Source: Triangularia verruculosa (taxonomy: Eukaryota > Ascomycota > Sordariomycetes > Sordariales > Podosporaceae). From it: DNA of 64,000 bases. The notes under the pieces are model-generated. The model ran no database searches. It was given only the letters and a program-made list of their open reading frames with translations, and was not told the DNA's origin. Every line of letters begins with the position of its first letter. The first letter of the stretch is position 1. The stretch is taken from NCBI GenBank assembly GCA_033296885.1, contig MU863950.1, forward strand, positions 117,679 through 181,678, in the 5' to 3' direction. The translations under genes and the position numbers were made by a program. Shown piece by piece: positions 1 to 11,292 of this stretch.

Positions 1-42
1 GACAACTCAACCAATGTCCGTCCATCGGTATGAGTCGGAGTG

Positions 43-564
43 TCAATAGTCGCAATACCCTTCTCGCCAATCTCTAAAGCGAGGTGTTCCAGCGTAGGCT
101 GATCCAGTGATGTTGGACTTGACAGCGTCCTCAATGGTCATAGCCCGAGGTGCTGTCTTGCCGGAAGGCTGCGTGTCTCTGCCGAGTAACGGCAACTCGA
201 GGTGACTGACCTCACCGAACCGGACGCGATTCGTCTTGAAGCGAGCAGCATAGTGTTCGATCTCGGCCACCAGGAACTCTCGAACCCGCAAAAGACCAGA
301 TCTGGGCGAGATCTCATTCGGGTATGACTTGCCGATGCTGGCCGAGGCGAACGCCGGTGGTTTTGAATGTCGGGACCACGAACCGAAGCACATTGCATGA
401 GCCAAGCAAGTCAGGGTGTCAAGATGTTCATCAAGCATACCCTGTACATATTCACTATCGGAGTTTGAGTATCTGCGCTGTATGAGGCAAGCACTCTTAG
501 ACGAGTCTTCTAGTCCAACATCTGCTCTTTGATCAAGCCAGTGATAAACACCCCATGGCAGCAT
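43..564 (-). CDS. unidentified protein fragment at left edge
   Basis: An ATG-started frame of 173 codons, with ATG at 562-564 and stop at 43-45. I do not recognise the family. The first ATG follows an acceptor-like TTGTAG at 565-570, so the frame could be an internal exon rather than a true start. Its tail looks unnatural. From about position 103 to the window edge a different minus-strand frame stays open for roughly 37 codons and has protein-like composition (EIGEKGIATIDT). A single-base frameshift near 104-108, or an intron whose acceptor lies outside the window, would explain this. I see no membrane segment or recognisable catalytic motif. The gene may be partial or broken, and the boundaries are uncertain. 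Confidence 0.35.
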   Translation of the reverse strand: MLPWGVYHWLDQRADVGLEDSSKSACLIQRRYSNSDSEYVQGMLDEHLDTLTCLAHAMCFGSWSRHSKPPAFASASIGKSYPNEISPRSGLLRVREFLVAEIEHYAARFKTNRVRFGEVSHLELPLLGRDTQPSGKTAPRAMTIEDAVKSNITGSAYAGTPRFRDWREGYCDY

Positions 565-965
565 CTACAACTAGAAGCATATGCAAAACCCCGCATGTAA
601 AAAAAGGAATTGTGAGGCCCCTATATACGTAAAGAAAAACGTAACTATAGCTTGCTCCAGCCTGAACTCCCTGCCCAAGAAAGCGAAAAGCACAAATGCC
701 ACTCCACCAAACCCATCCCTTCTACTCTATCCCTTATCTTTCCGGCCAATAAAACGCAATGTCTCCCTGTTGCTTTTGTTCTATAGCCCAAAACTCAAAA
801 CCACCATCAAACCCCATATTTTGGTGTAAAACATATACTCGTCTCCGGTCATGCGTCAAGAGAGCAAAAGAAGAGAAGTAAGAGATAACAACCACCCGCA
901 TCCTGGTAGAAGTTCCGTGTGAATGAACAACGAGAAGGAAAGAACGGCGAGTGAGCTTTGAAGCC
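565..965. other. intergenic, 3' side of the Mg transporter gene
   Basis: This holds the 3' flank of the CorA-type gene and the upstream flank of the edge frame. Only a short spurious plus-strand frame (581-829) is present. I see no gene here. Confidence 0.5.
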
Positions 966-2891
966 TCAAAACATGCGATACATCTTCGCAAGCCAGAAAC
1001 CGATGATGCAGAACGTAAGAAGAGTCCCGAGAATGCCGAAGAAAGGCGCAAGGGAGTCATCGTGCATCCACGGCACCGCCACGTTCATGCCAAATAGCCC
1101 CGTCACCACGTTGAGCGGGACGATGATGGAGGCAAGGAGGGTGATCTTGCTCAAGACGCGGTTCGTGTTTGTCCCTTGGGCAATGCCGTCGATCGAGATC
1201 TGAGCGAGATAGTTGCTGTGGGCGCGAGAGAGCATCTTTTCGCAGTGTGCGAGATTGTTCATCATGGTGACAACGTGATCCTGGATATCACCAAGGTACA
1301 TGCCAATGTCCATACGTGGCGTGACCTTGTAGTTTTCGTTGCACCTCTTGGTGAAGCCTCTCAGAACATCAGCCTTGCCGCCAAGCAGTCTCATCAAAGC
1401 CATCGTGTTTTTGCGGGCTGTGCCGATCTTGCGTAAGAATTGTGCCATGTCATCCGTGCGGGCAATGAACACCTCGTCCTCGATTTGGTCCGTCTCATTC
1501 TCCAGGGTCCGGATGTCAGGAGCAAATGAATCAACAATATCATCGCTATGATCCGAGTCAGCATACTTGTAGTTTTCATCCAGAATTGAGCACAAAGAAA
1601 CTTACATCAAGGCATAACAAATCCAGTCGCTACTGAGCGAAACGTAATCCTTGAGCATCGCGATTCTCTTCCGGACATGAGAGGCATGAGAATTCTTAGC
1701 GTAGCTAAAACTCAGCGTGCCCTCGCGGAAGACAACCGCGTAGATGTTGAAAGGCATGAACTCCTTCTCCCCAGTCTCCGGGTCATCCTCAATGTAGAAT
1801 GACCGGAAGCAGGCAAAGTAGTACGATGGAAAGAGTTCAATCTTCTCACGGGATTCTTGCGTCGTGATATCTTCAATTGTCAGGGGATGGATACCGAAGG
1901 CCCTGCAAACGGCGCGCACCTCCTCTTCAGAAGGATTCTTCATGTCCAACCACCACACACCATCGGTCTCGCCCTTGGGGAAACTGAAGAGACCGCGGAT
2001 ATCCTCGCCTTCAACAAGCAATCCTTCAAGATCGGGAGCGTTGATTGTCGATTCCCACGCCGATGAGAAGAAGCTGACTCGGTTTGGATCGGGCTGAGGA
2101 ACCGGGAGTTGGACCTGCTTGAGATGCTCCTCGTCCTGACCCTTCTCAGACCTATCTTGTTGACTCTCCGCATCGAACGCAGGGGACAAGAAATCACCGT
2201 CCAGAGTGACCATGGGGGTCGGAATGGTGGATTGATTAGTGGAGGGCCTGACATCCGTGAACATACGAATCGCCGAAGGGCGACGGGCTGCTTCACGGGC
2301 CTCGCTCTCGGCTTTCATAAAATTCTCCAGGTAGTCAAAGTCGATGTACAGAGTATCACCCCTCCGTTCATCTTGAAGCGGGAAGCAAACATCTTCTTCG
2401 GCAGTCTTGTTGGTTGCAAGGCTGGCAGCATCATCACTTGCTGCCACAGTGACCTGCTTGCTGCGGTAACTACGCCGACTGGCAATTGATGCAGTCCTCT
2501 GAAGCGGCGGCTCCTCTTCGTCGCGCTCCGGCTTCGGTTCCGAAAACGACATATCGCGCTCCCGGCGACGGGCCTCGGCGAAAGCCTTGACCGAGTTGGG
2601 AGGCGATGAGGAGCGCTCCGAGGTCGACTCAATGGTAGGGCGGCGGTTTCGCCGCATGGTGGGCGAGTTTTCAGGCACGTCGTCATCAACGATGGCCTCT
2701 TCAAAATCGCGAACAACAGGTTGACCGGCAGCAACAGCTGCAACTTGTCGGGCCCCATAGAGAGAGTCAAACGTGCCTCGTCGAGGACGATCAGGACGGT
2801 GCACCGAAGCCACCTGGTTTCGGTGATCGTCCAGCTCAGGCACAGGGGTAGAGTACCCCGAGTTTCCGCCTATTTCCTCTCGGTCGGACAT
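966..2891 (-). CDS. CorA-family Mg2+ transporter, Alr1/Mnr2 type
   Basis: Two exons, 2891-1606 and 1545-966, joined across a 60-nt intron (1546-1605, GTAAGT...CATAG), encode about 621 residues. The join restores CYALI-DDIVDSF, a stretch I expect in fungal Alr1-like proteins. The C-terminus carries the CorA signature GLFGMN at about residue 578-583, followed by a second transmembrane helix and a short tail. The first ~250 residues are hydrophilic, rich in S, R and E, as in Alr1/Mnr2 cytosolic domains. Known members form pentameric Mg2+ channels in the plasma or vacuolar membrane; which membrane applies here cannot be told. I chose the ATG at 2889-2891 because the frame upstream of it begins at TTG. 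Confidence 0.9.
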
Positions 2892-4509
2892 TGTGACGGT
2901 AATTCTCTGCTTGTCGTCGTGGCTGATCCGGTGATATCGATCGCTCAGTTTCCTCCCCAATCTTCTTGCTCAGCTTCCCTACTATTCCAAATGCAATGGG
3001 CCCTAATCCAGCCCAAGAGCCCCTATCAAGGACTCACTCGCAGCGCATGTTGCCGTGGTCTCGTCGCAGGAAAGCACCAGCGGGGGCAGCGAACGGCCGG
3101 GAGCCGTCCGCAACGACGCTCGTGTAAAACACCTGAATGTGAAGAGAAAAGTCGCAGTCCCGGGGCTCTGGTACAGCGACGCTTGAAAAGGGTGGCGAGG
3201 TGGGTTCTTCGTTGTGTGATGTCAAAATAGACTTGTGAGCTGCCAAGTTAAGGCGGCTTCTTGTTCACTCCGCTGTAGACCAACTCTGGCCCTAGGAGCG
3301 AACGTGGAGAAGAAAACGTTGAATCGTCGGAGCCCGCCAGCTTGTGACGACGAAGCGATTGAGACGACTGTGCGACTTGGGAACCGTAAGGTATATACGT
3401 CGCAGTCTCGGCGCGCTATCGTGATGGCCTGATCAAACCGGCGACTGGTATCGAAAATATCGGTGCTGAGGTTCAGTAAGAGGTAGCGATGTAAGTTAGC
3501 AAGCGGCGGTGGTTGCTAGGGAAAACAGTCGACAGGTATTGCCTGTTTTTAGGTTGATGATGTTGTCGCTAAGAGGTGGTGAAAGGAGGAAGAGCAGGAG
3601 GTTGACCGCGTCTCCAAGCTGATGGTCAGATATGCGATGCCGTATGACGTTCCAGATTCACCTTAGGGAGGGAGCCAGGGGTGGACCACAGGTGAATTCA
3701 AAAATTCGAAAAAGCCCCTGTATGAATATTCACTTCGCTTGACAGGGAGAGGTGAAGTTCAAAAGTCCAGTCCCCAGCTTGTCGAGGAAGAGGGGTCGGA
3801 TGGGATGGTGCTCTGGGGCCCAGCGACAGACTTTTGGTGGTTGACCTTTGTTCAAAGAAAATCCAAGTTGTTGGTCAGGGAAGGCTTTCCATCCCGGCCC
3901 GGTGCTTGACACCTGCACGGGTTGGAAAAAGTTTGGCCACTTAGCGCCACCACTGTTAGTCATCGCTAACAAAAGCCCGCAAATCGGGTATCAAAGGCCG
4001 AAGAACTCGTACAATTGCGTAAGGTACGCAAACAGGGCAGAGGCGCCCTCATCGTCCGGAGACGAGAGCAGCTGGAAAATCCGATGACGCTCCATCTCAG
4101 AGATAAGCTCCCATCCTCAATTCCGGCAACTCACTACCAATGAGATGAGACAACAGCCCACGCGAAAATACATTGAAGCACATGCACAGTGCGTTTTGAT
4201 AGGGGAGTTGTGTTCAGCCTCAACAGGGGCTGTTGGGCTTTGACGCAGTAGCGCCTCGCTAAATGCACCAAATCTTCCGGGAAGTGGGAGTATTCTGGAG
4301 TTTCTGATTGGCCGGTCGCATCCAGTCCCACGGTGCCCCCAGAAGACACGTTGAAACCAATTGCAGGTCCACTCTTTAAACATCAATCGCTGTGGACCAC
4401 AGGCACCTAGACCACAGCACATCACGAACAACCTAGCCATATCGATCGGGATAGCCACCACGACATTGGCACCACTTCCCTGTCCAGACTCACCCATTGA
4501 TCACCCAAC
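2892..4509. other. divergent intergenic region
   Basis: This 1.6-kb spacer separates the divergent Mg transporter and signal peptidase genes and should hold both promoters. The short frames in it (for example 2721-3230, 3848-4087, 4117-4497) lack homology I can recognise or splice-supported continuations. I see no gene here. Confidence 0.6.
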
Positions 4510-4935
4510 ATGGCAGAACAACTCCTGGAGCAAGCCCGCGACATCTTCGAGGGCCAAATTGTACGTCTCCGTCATGAGAACCGTCACCCAGAAAGAATCA
4601 CCAAGCTGACTTACACAACGCAGGACTTTGAAGGCCAAAAGCTAGTAGAGCTTCTCGTCAATGTATCTCTCTCGCTAGTGGGAGTAAGTTCCTCCCCTTG
4701 GCTGTCATGCCAGATCCTCGTTACTGACTGCCCACAGGCCATCGCCTTCCTCGTTGGCTACTTCCTGCAAGACATCAAGCTCGCCGTCTACGTCGGTCTC
4801 GCTGGCACCGCCGCCACCTTTCTCCTTACCGTCCCTCCCTGGCCAATGTACAACAAGAACCCCGTCAAGTGGCTGCCGGTAGCGGGAGCTGCCCCGCCAG
4901 CAAACATAGTGATTGACGAGAACATGCTGCGATGA
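4510..4935 (+). CDS. spc1: signal peptidase complex subunit SPC1 (SPC12)
   Basis: Three exons, 4510-4560, 4624-4683 and 4738-4935, encode 102 residues. Introns are 63 and 54 nt, with GTACGT/GCAG and GTAAGT/ACAG ends and CTGAC branch sites. The product has the SPC12 pattern: DFEGQKLVE before a first membrane helix, then a loop, a second helix, and LTVPPWPMYNKNPVKWLPV, which matches the conserved LTLPPWPxYxxxPxKWLP of SPCS1. The subunit sits in the ER membrane beside the Sec11 catalytic subunit and modulates substrate choice. Both introns are multiples of three without stops, so unspliced RNA would stay in frame and add 39 residues. The gene converges on rbx1. Confidence 0.95.
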   Translation: MAEQLLEQARDIFEGQIVRLRHENRHPERITKLTYTTQDFEGQKLVELLVNVSLSLVGVSSSPWLSCQILVTDCPQAIAFLVGYFLQDIKLAVYVGLAGTAATFLLTVPPWPMYNKNPVKWLPVAGAAPPANIVIDENMLR

Positions 4936-5264
4936 GGGCGTAGGGCTGGACGATATGTGTTTTTCATAAGGAGCGCAAGTTTGATTTATTGGGTTCAAGG
5001 GAAATGGTCTCTTTCACTGTTGGCATCTGTGGCATCGATACGTGGATGGTGGTGTGTCCGAGGATGCAATTGCGCATCAAGTAGAGTAATGAACGTCGTT
5101 GGAGTTCGCTAACTAGGGCCTTCTCAAACCGCAAACTCCGCTTGTGAAGTAAGACTCAAGTGCATATGCTCGTGTTGTAAACCCAGTCCCAAACTCCCAA
5201 ATAACCACTATTCGTCGTCCCGTCCGGCTGTGCAATATCCCAACATTATGCCTAGCTGCGTTGT
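4936..5264. other. convergent 3' spacer spc1/rbx1
   Basis: This 329-bp spacer between two converging genes should carry both 3' UTRs and polyadenylation signals. I see no gene in it. Confidence 0.6.
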
Positions 5265-5736
<472 letters not shown>

Positions 5737-7264
5737 GGTTGTGTGTCGCTGTTTTGTGGAATCGAGGGAGAGACGTGGAGTGATGGGAGATGTGCAACTA
5801 AAGTATGCCGATATTGGTGAGAGAAGTCGGTTTGCCTTTGCTGGCTGCTGCGAAATCGTAGTCCTACCAGGCCGTGTTGGTCAGTGTCCGCTTTGATTTA
5901 TTGGTGCAGGGCAAGGCTGTACAGAGACGTTGGGCTTATGACATCAACCACGAACCAGAGTCAAAATTTATCCTTCAATTTTCGCTTCAAAGTACTAAGC
6001 TCTTCCCCAACACTCTACCGGCAGTGAAAGAGACGCTCCCACCAAAGCTCCTGATGAATGGAAATTCGACGATACTGGACAGGCACGAACAACAGCCCAG
6101 GCAGTTGCACGTCGCAGCAATGCCTGGGAAGCTGACGGCCCCCGCCACAGCCCCGCACTGGCCGATGTGGCACGCTGGGCATCGATATATGCATAATTAC
6201 GCTCACTCTGGATCATTGCATAGAGGCTTCGTTTGTTGCAAACCATGCAGGTCGGAACTGTTGCAAACCGGGACCCTTGCGGATGCCACCCTACCTTGAT
6301 CGCTTCGCTCGCAGAGACGTCATGATCATAGTGTCGCTCTATGGAAACATTACGACGTTATCATGCTGGCTGGGGGGCTGGGGGGCTGCCTCAAGTGAGG
6401 TCTGCCAGGTCCAGAGCTTGGCAGCTGGGACAAAGACTGGGAGCAGTGTGGGAGTTGGTGCGGCCACAGCCACTTCTCTGCGTTCAGCATTCCATCAGCC
6501 AAGAACTGGACCTTCTTGGACTGCTATCCCTTTAACCGTCGCGATGGATGATAAGGTTTCTGGTTCTGGAAAACGTCGTTCAAGCCATCGGGGCAGGTGG
6601 CTTTCAATGTCCGTCCAAGCGGTCTGAGAAGGACCTGATCAGTTGATGATCTTGACACATAGAAAATTCACACAAAATGGAGGATTTGGTGGCCATTAAT
6701 AAGTTGGCAAAGAGCAACCCGACACCCTCATTGGACCCTTTGGCACAAGTGAATGCGATTAGCGGCTAATCGAAGGCGCGCCCGGGCCAGGGGCAAGATG
6801 GAATTCAGGCCTGGCTGCCAGGTCAGCCTGCCCGATCAACGACGGTATTAATATGCGGTATCCTAGGGAAGCCCCAGCTAGTTGACTCCTCCCGCCTCCA
6901 TCGCGATTCTCTTTCCTACCACAACAAACAAACCCCTCAAAAACACCCCAAAAACAACATGCGCAGAGAAGCGACCGCCGAAAAAATCATCATTGCCAAT
7001 TACAGTAGTCTTACCGAGTCATCACCAAGGACCAGCGCTCCATTTGCCCGACCATCAGCCATCACGTCAACCTTGTCAACCAGAGTCGTCCCCCGCCCTC
7101 CCATCCCATAAATCGTCACTCGAGTTTCGAGTAAACCACACCACCACAACCACCACCGACACAAACCCTCTGTGCGCCACGGCGAAAAAAGGGTTTAAAT
7201 CTTCTTGGCTGACAATCCGACTAACGATAAATATCTCTCTGATCCCCCTCTCACTCTTACAGCT
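5737..7264. other. divergent intergenic region and 5' leader
   Basis: Upstream DNA of rbx1 (-) and of the decapping-activator gene (+). A branch-like GACTAAC at about 7218 and a pyrimidine tract ending TTACAG at 7262 lie directly before the downstream ATG, so an intron may end in the 5' leader. I could not assign a donor. Short frames here show no recognisable protein. Confidence 0.5.
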
Positions 7265-8536
7265 ATGCTGGATCAACAACAGCGACAGCCGCACGAACAA
7301 CTGCGTGCTAAGCACACTCCAGGCAGGCGGCGACCAAAGCGGCCAGGCAACTCTCCTGCCCTCAAGAACTATGCCTCAGAAAACGATGTGCCCAGCGACG
7401 CTTGCTTACCGGTCGACCTCAGCATTCCGCTGACGCCGCAGAAGTCTGTGCCAAACAGCCCCGCCCCAGTCTCGTCGCAGGCGCAATCCAGTCAATCGGG
7501 CAAGTCGAAAGCTCGCACGTCGAACAGTAAGCCGCGTCCAAAATCAGGCCCTTCGACGTCTCCTGTTCCGCCCAGGCAAGGCCGCAACTCTCCTCCTGAC
7601 TCGGCGCCTCCAAAGACGGCTAGTCTTCCTGCTGCCTATGCTGGAGCGACATTCCATGCGTCGCCGGCTCCCGCTTCCCTCCCGATTCCCAGTTTTCTTG
7701 CCCCCAAGGCCCTGGATTCGCCTGGTACCAAGGACACCGGCCGCGCTAGTTCAGAGCCTTCGCCTCCTGCCACTGATAGCGAGGCCGCCACCCCTCGGCA
7801 GAGGATCATGAGTGCGGAAATCACACGAGAAGAGTCGCCGCTCGATTTCTTCTTCAAGGCGCACCGAGCTGAGAAGGAGAGCGCCGCCCGAAGAGCAAGC
7901 ACGGCAAATATTTCGATCCCTTCCTCTGGCATGTACTCACCGCCAGCTCAGTCGCACTCTCCTTTGGCGCCTAGGACAGTCCCGAACGGTATTGATGCTC
8001 GTCGTCCCCAGCGGCCAGTGTATCAGCGGAATGGATCAAGCGGAATTTCAACTTCGGAGCTGGATGGTAACCCAAGGGCTCCCATGGGCCCAGCATTCTC
8101 GACACCCTATAACGATCGGCTTCGGGCAGCAGGACGCATCAACGAAAAGCCAACAAACTCGCCACAGAACGCTATCCATCAGCAACATCAACAACAGCAG
8201 TTCCGCCCCCAGCAGCAATCATCGCCCGCAGACGCTACCGAGAGGCTCAAGCAGTTTCTTGCCATTGGTTCTCAACCCCCGATCAAGTTGGATTTCACCA
8301 AAGCATCATCTCAACCCAAGAATCAGGCGCCTTCCAAGCCGATTACCTTGGAGTACACACGCCCAGGCCCAGCACCCGATGTTCCCCGGCAATATCCTGT
8401 CAATGGATATGCTGGGCCAGAATACAACCGGCCGGCTGATATCCTGGACGCCGAGGACCAACTGCGTCGTGTTTTGAAGATCAGCGGACTGAATCTAGGA
8501 GGAGCGCGTCTTCCAGCCAATTATCAAAGCTCCTAA
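7265..8536 (+). CDS. Edc1/PNRC-type mRNA decapping activator
   Basis: A single exon from ATG 7265 encodes 423 residues, mostly disordered and rich in P, S and Q. The recognisable core is YAGATFHASP...LPIPSFL at about residues 127-147. It matches the Dcp1-binding motif of yeast Edc1/Edc2 and animal PNRC proteins (YAGxTF followed by LPxPSFL). An N-terminal basic block (TPGRRRPKRPGNSPALKNYA) and a C-terminal amphipathic motif (DAEDQLRRVLKISG) also look conserved. From the family, it would bind the Dcp1-Dcp2 decapping enzyme in the cytoplasm and stimulate cap removal. The frame extends upstream only through a TTG start, so I use the ATG; an upstream spliced exon is possible. Database names such as 'proteophosphoglycan' for such proteins are uninformative. 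Confidence 0.75.
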   Translation: MLDQQQRQPHEQLRAKHTPGRRRPKRPGNSPALKNYASENDVPSDACLPVDLSIPLTPQKSVPNSPAPVSSQAQSSQSGKSKARTSNSKPRPKSGPSTSPVPPRQGRNSPPDSAPPKTASLPAAYAGATFHASPAPASLPIPSFLAPKALDSPGTKDTGRASSEPSPPATDSEAATPRQRIMSAEITREESPLDFFFKAHRAEKESAARRASTANISIPSSGMYSPPAQSHSPLAPRTVPNGIDARRPQRPVYQRNGSSGISTSELDGNPRAPMGPAFSTPYNDRLRAAGRINEKPTNSPQNAIHQQHQQQQFRPQQQSSPADATERLKQFLAIGSQPPIKLDFTKASSQPKNQAPSKPITLEYTRPGPAPDVPRQYPVNGYAGPEYNRPADILDAEDQLRRVLKISGLNLGGARLPANYQSS

Positions 8537-11292
8537 GTTCTGGTGCATATTTGCAACGGAATGCCATCTTTTGGCAAGATCCTGCATTTGAGGCAGGGCA
8601 TCTCATTTGTTTTATTTACTTGTTCATGTTACTGGTTTTGTTACCTCTCCATTCTGGGCGTTCAGGGTATTGTTTTTCTACGACACCAGGCACTGCATGG
8701 CGATCACGATCTATTTCAGGACTTTCAGCGCGATACGGCGGCGGACTTGGTCTCCTGGGCGAAGAGGCATGGCGGCTCGTTACGGGGTTCTGGGATTCTC
8801 TTACTATCATCATGAGTCGGATATGGTCGGTACCCTGGGAGTTGAATTTTTTTCATTCATTTTCTGGAGCAATCGTCTGGATTTTTGGCATCATTATTCG
8901 ATCAAAAGGAGTCGCTTTGACTTTCCTTTTCCTCAACCCTTTTGATGCCGAGTTTTTATGGCGACAAACAAACGGGTGGTTTATCCCTTGAAGAAGGCGG
9001 ATAGATTTCCAACATCTACAGGCTAACTTCTACTACGATACACCAAGGGCGGCGAGGATAGCATTGGGATTTTAGCGATGGGTTTTCTCCAGGTTTCTCA
9101 ACCGCATTGGCAGGCGAGCATGGCGGGCATCTTCGATTCACACGAGGGGAGTGGTTCGGAAACTGACGGTTTTCCTGATGGAGACACATGAGGCTTCCGC
9201 CTCTCCGATTTCCACCCCGCGCTTATCGAACTATCACGATCACACGATATCATCATCATTCGCTATTTTCTCTACATCGACATCATCACTTACCACCACA
9301 CATTGCATGCCAGCCAGCAAGCGAGAGCGAACCGCACGGTCTTTGCCTTTTCTTCTCTTCGGCTCATTGTCGTTAATTCAAAACTTGGTCACGGAAAGGC
9401 GGACCATATCAAGCATTGTGAAGCACCTGGGTTGTTGTTTTCATGATGATACCCCACTGCACTCAATCAAACCGGGATTCTATTATTTTTTGGTCAAATA
9501 TTGGGTCGAAATTGTAGTTAATTTTTTGCTCTTTTCTTCATTTGTTGTTAAAGGAGTTTCTGGGGCTACTTTTTCTATCCTGTTTACTACTAATACAGGC
9601 GGCAGCGGCAAGGGGAAAATGCTGCTCTTTTTCGGTTTTGGGCGGGGGGAGGGGGTCGTATGGACTGGACAATGCTCTGGGCTTCCACATGGGAAGCCTT
9701 TTTCGATTCTACGTTTGAGGATGAGACTAGATGGTGCGCCAGAGAGGAAGGAGGAATGGAGGAAATCAGGGCATTATTGCGAAGTATGGGACGGATAGAC
9801 GATGTGTGGGGTTTGGGGATCTGGCGATGATGATGATTCGGACTGGTCGCCGTTGCTCTTTGCCGAGGGTGAGGGATCTGGACATGGCTTGTAGTTGCGA
9901 ATTTTGGGCCGAATTATGGACAAGGGGGAGTTGGGGAGTGTTGTAGGTTTATGAGGCGGGAATATAGAGAGCAGCTCTCGGCGAAGGTGAAAGATACGGA
10001 GACGGAGTGTGTGAAGGGGCGAGTTAGGAGAGGCCGAATGGGGATATGGAGGGTGTACGAGGCGTGAAGAATGCGCAAGTATTGGACAGAATGGCAAGGG
10101 GTGTGACACGGTACGAACGACTAACCAACAATCTCGAGTATGGTTTATCAAGCAGCCACACCTCGTGCCTACATGGGCAAAATATTATGTCCTTGCCAGC
10201 GGCGCAAAAAATGGAGAAAAGAAAACAGAAAAACAAAAAAGCTTTTTTTTGGAGGAAATATATGGTGGGAGGATAACGCAAGCACATGGACAAGACGACC
10301 AGTTATTAGCAGACATAGTTTCGTGAAATGTCAGCAACCATCATATTTTTCCGATACTCTTGTTTTTCTCTTGAATTGGTAGTTGTGATACTTGAGAAGC
10401 CGTGACAACGTCAACCAGCCCAGCCACCAGGAAGCTGGTCTGTCAATTCGGCCGTGACTGTGTTATCTTTGTGTAATAGAGTACCTTGACCACAGCGTAA
10501 GCACAGCATTAGATTGGGATACTTTTGCAGAGAGTACCACGGTCAATTTACTTGACATGACGAGAACAAGAGAAATTTCTAATTTTTTTTTGAGGTTCAT
10601 GGGGTGAGGTGTCATGGCTGGCCCGAAGGAGCCGGCTTTTATTACGTTCCTGTACCCACGTTTTACACGAGCGCGGCCAGGTCGGAACGCTGTTTGGGCT
10701 AAGTGGTAATAGGTGATACCCTTCTGGGGAGTTTTTGGAATTTGTTTTTGGTGCAATGGTCTCTCTCTCTCATTCATGGTGACCACCACATTCCGAGGTT
10801 GCTTCAGTCTCATGCCGGAAGCGGACCACCTTGTGATTCACATCTCTTTCTATCTCCTCTCTCTCTTCCCCTGGATGAATTGCGCAAGACATGGGCTTTC
10901 TAAACCACCCGTGTTGCCCCGAAGGAGATAACTGGGGGAGCCGAGCAGCGGGAGGCGGTAGAGCGGTTCCAAATTCCACACACCCGCCGACTTCGGAAGG
11001 CGGGGTTGGGAGGGTCTGTAGAATTGGCGATTTCAAGGTTTCTTGGGGAAAAGGTTCAAAAGGGGTGCAAGTTTCACCCGAACTCGAAAACAGTGAATTT
11101 TATACTTTCTTCTCTATTTGGACACAAGTGTTGTTTGCTTGGGGGAAATTGATACCTATTACCTTCGACGTCATCGTCTTGTTTCGTCCTTTCCAGCTGC
11201 GCCTTAACTTTTTATCGTTCTCGCCCGACGTTATCCGACCCCCCGCTCTTCCCCGTTTTCAACGAGGAAATTAAGAAAAAAGTTTAAAAAAG
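8537..11292. other. 2.75-kb gene-poor region, leu-1 upstream DNA
   Basis: This begins with the 3' UTR of the decapping-activator gene and ends with the leu-1 promoter. Frames at 8551-8991 and 9151-9798 have T-run-driven composition and no family signature. I see no supported gene. It could hide a noncoding RNA or small protein genes that I cannot detect. Confidence 0.45.

Noticed and set aside
2892..2960. Extended N-terminus of the Mg transporter
   Set aside because: It would start at TTG; the ATG at 2889-2891 is the first proper start.
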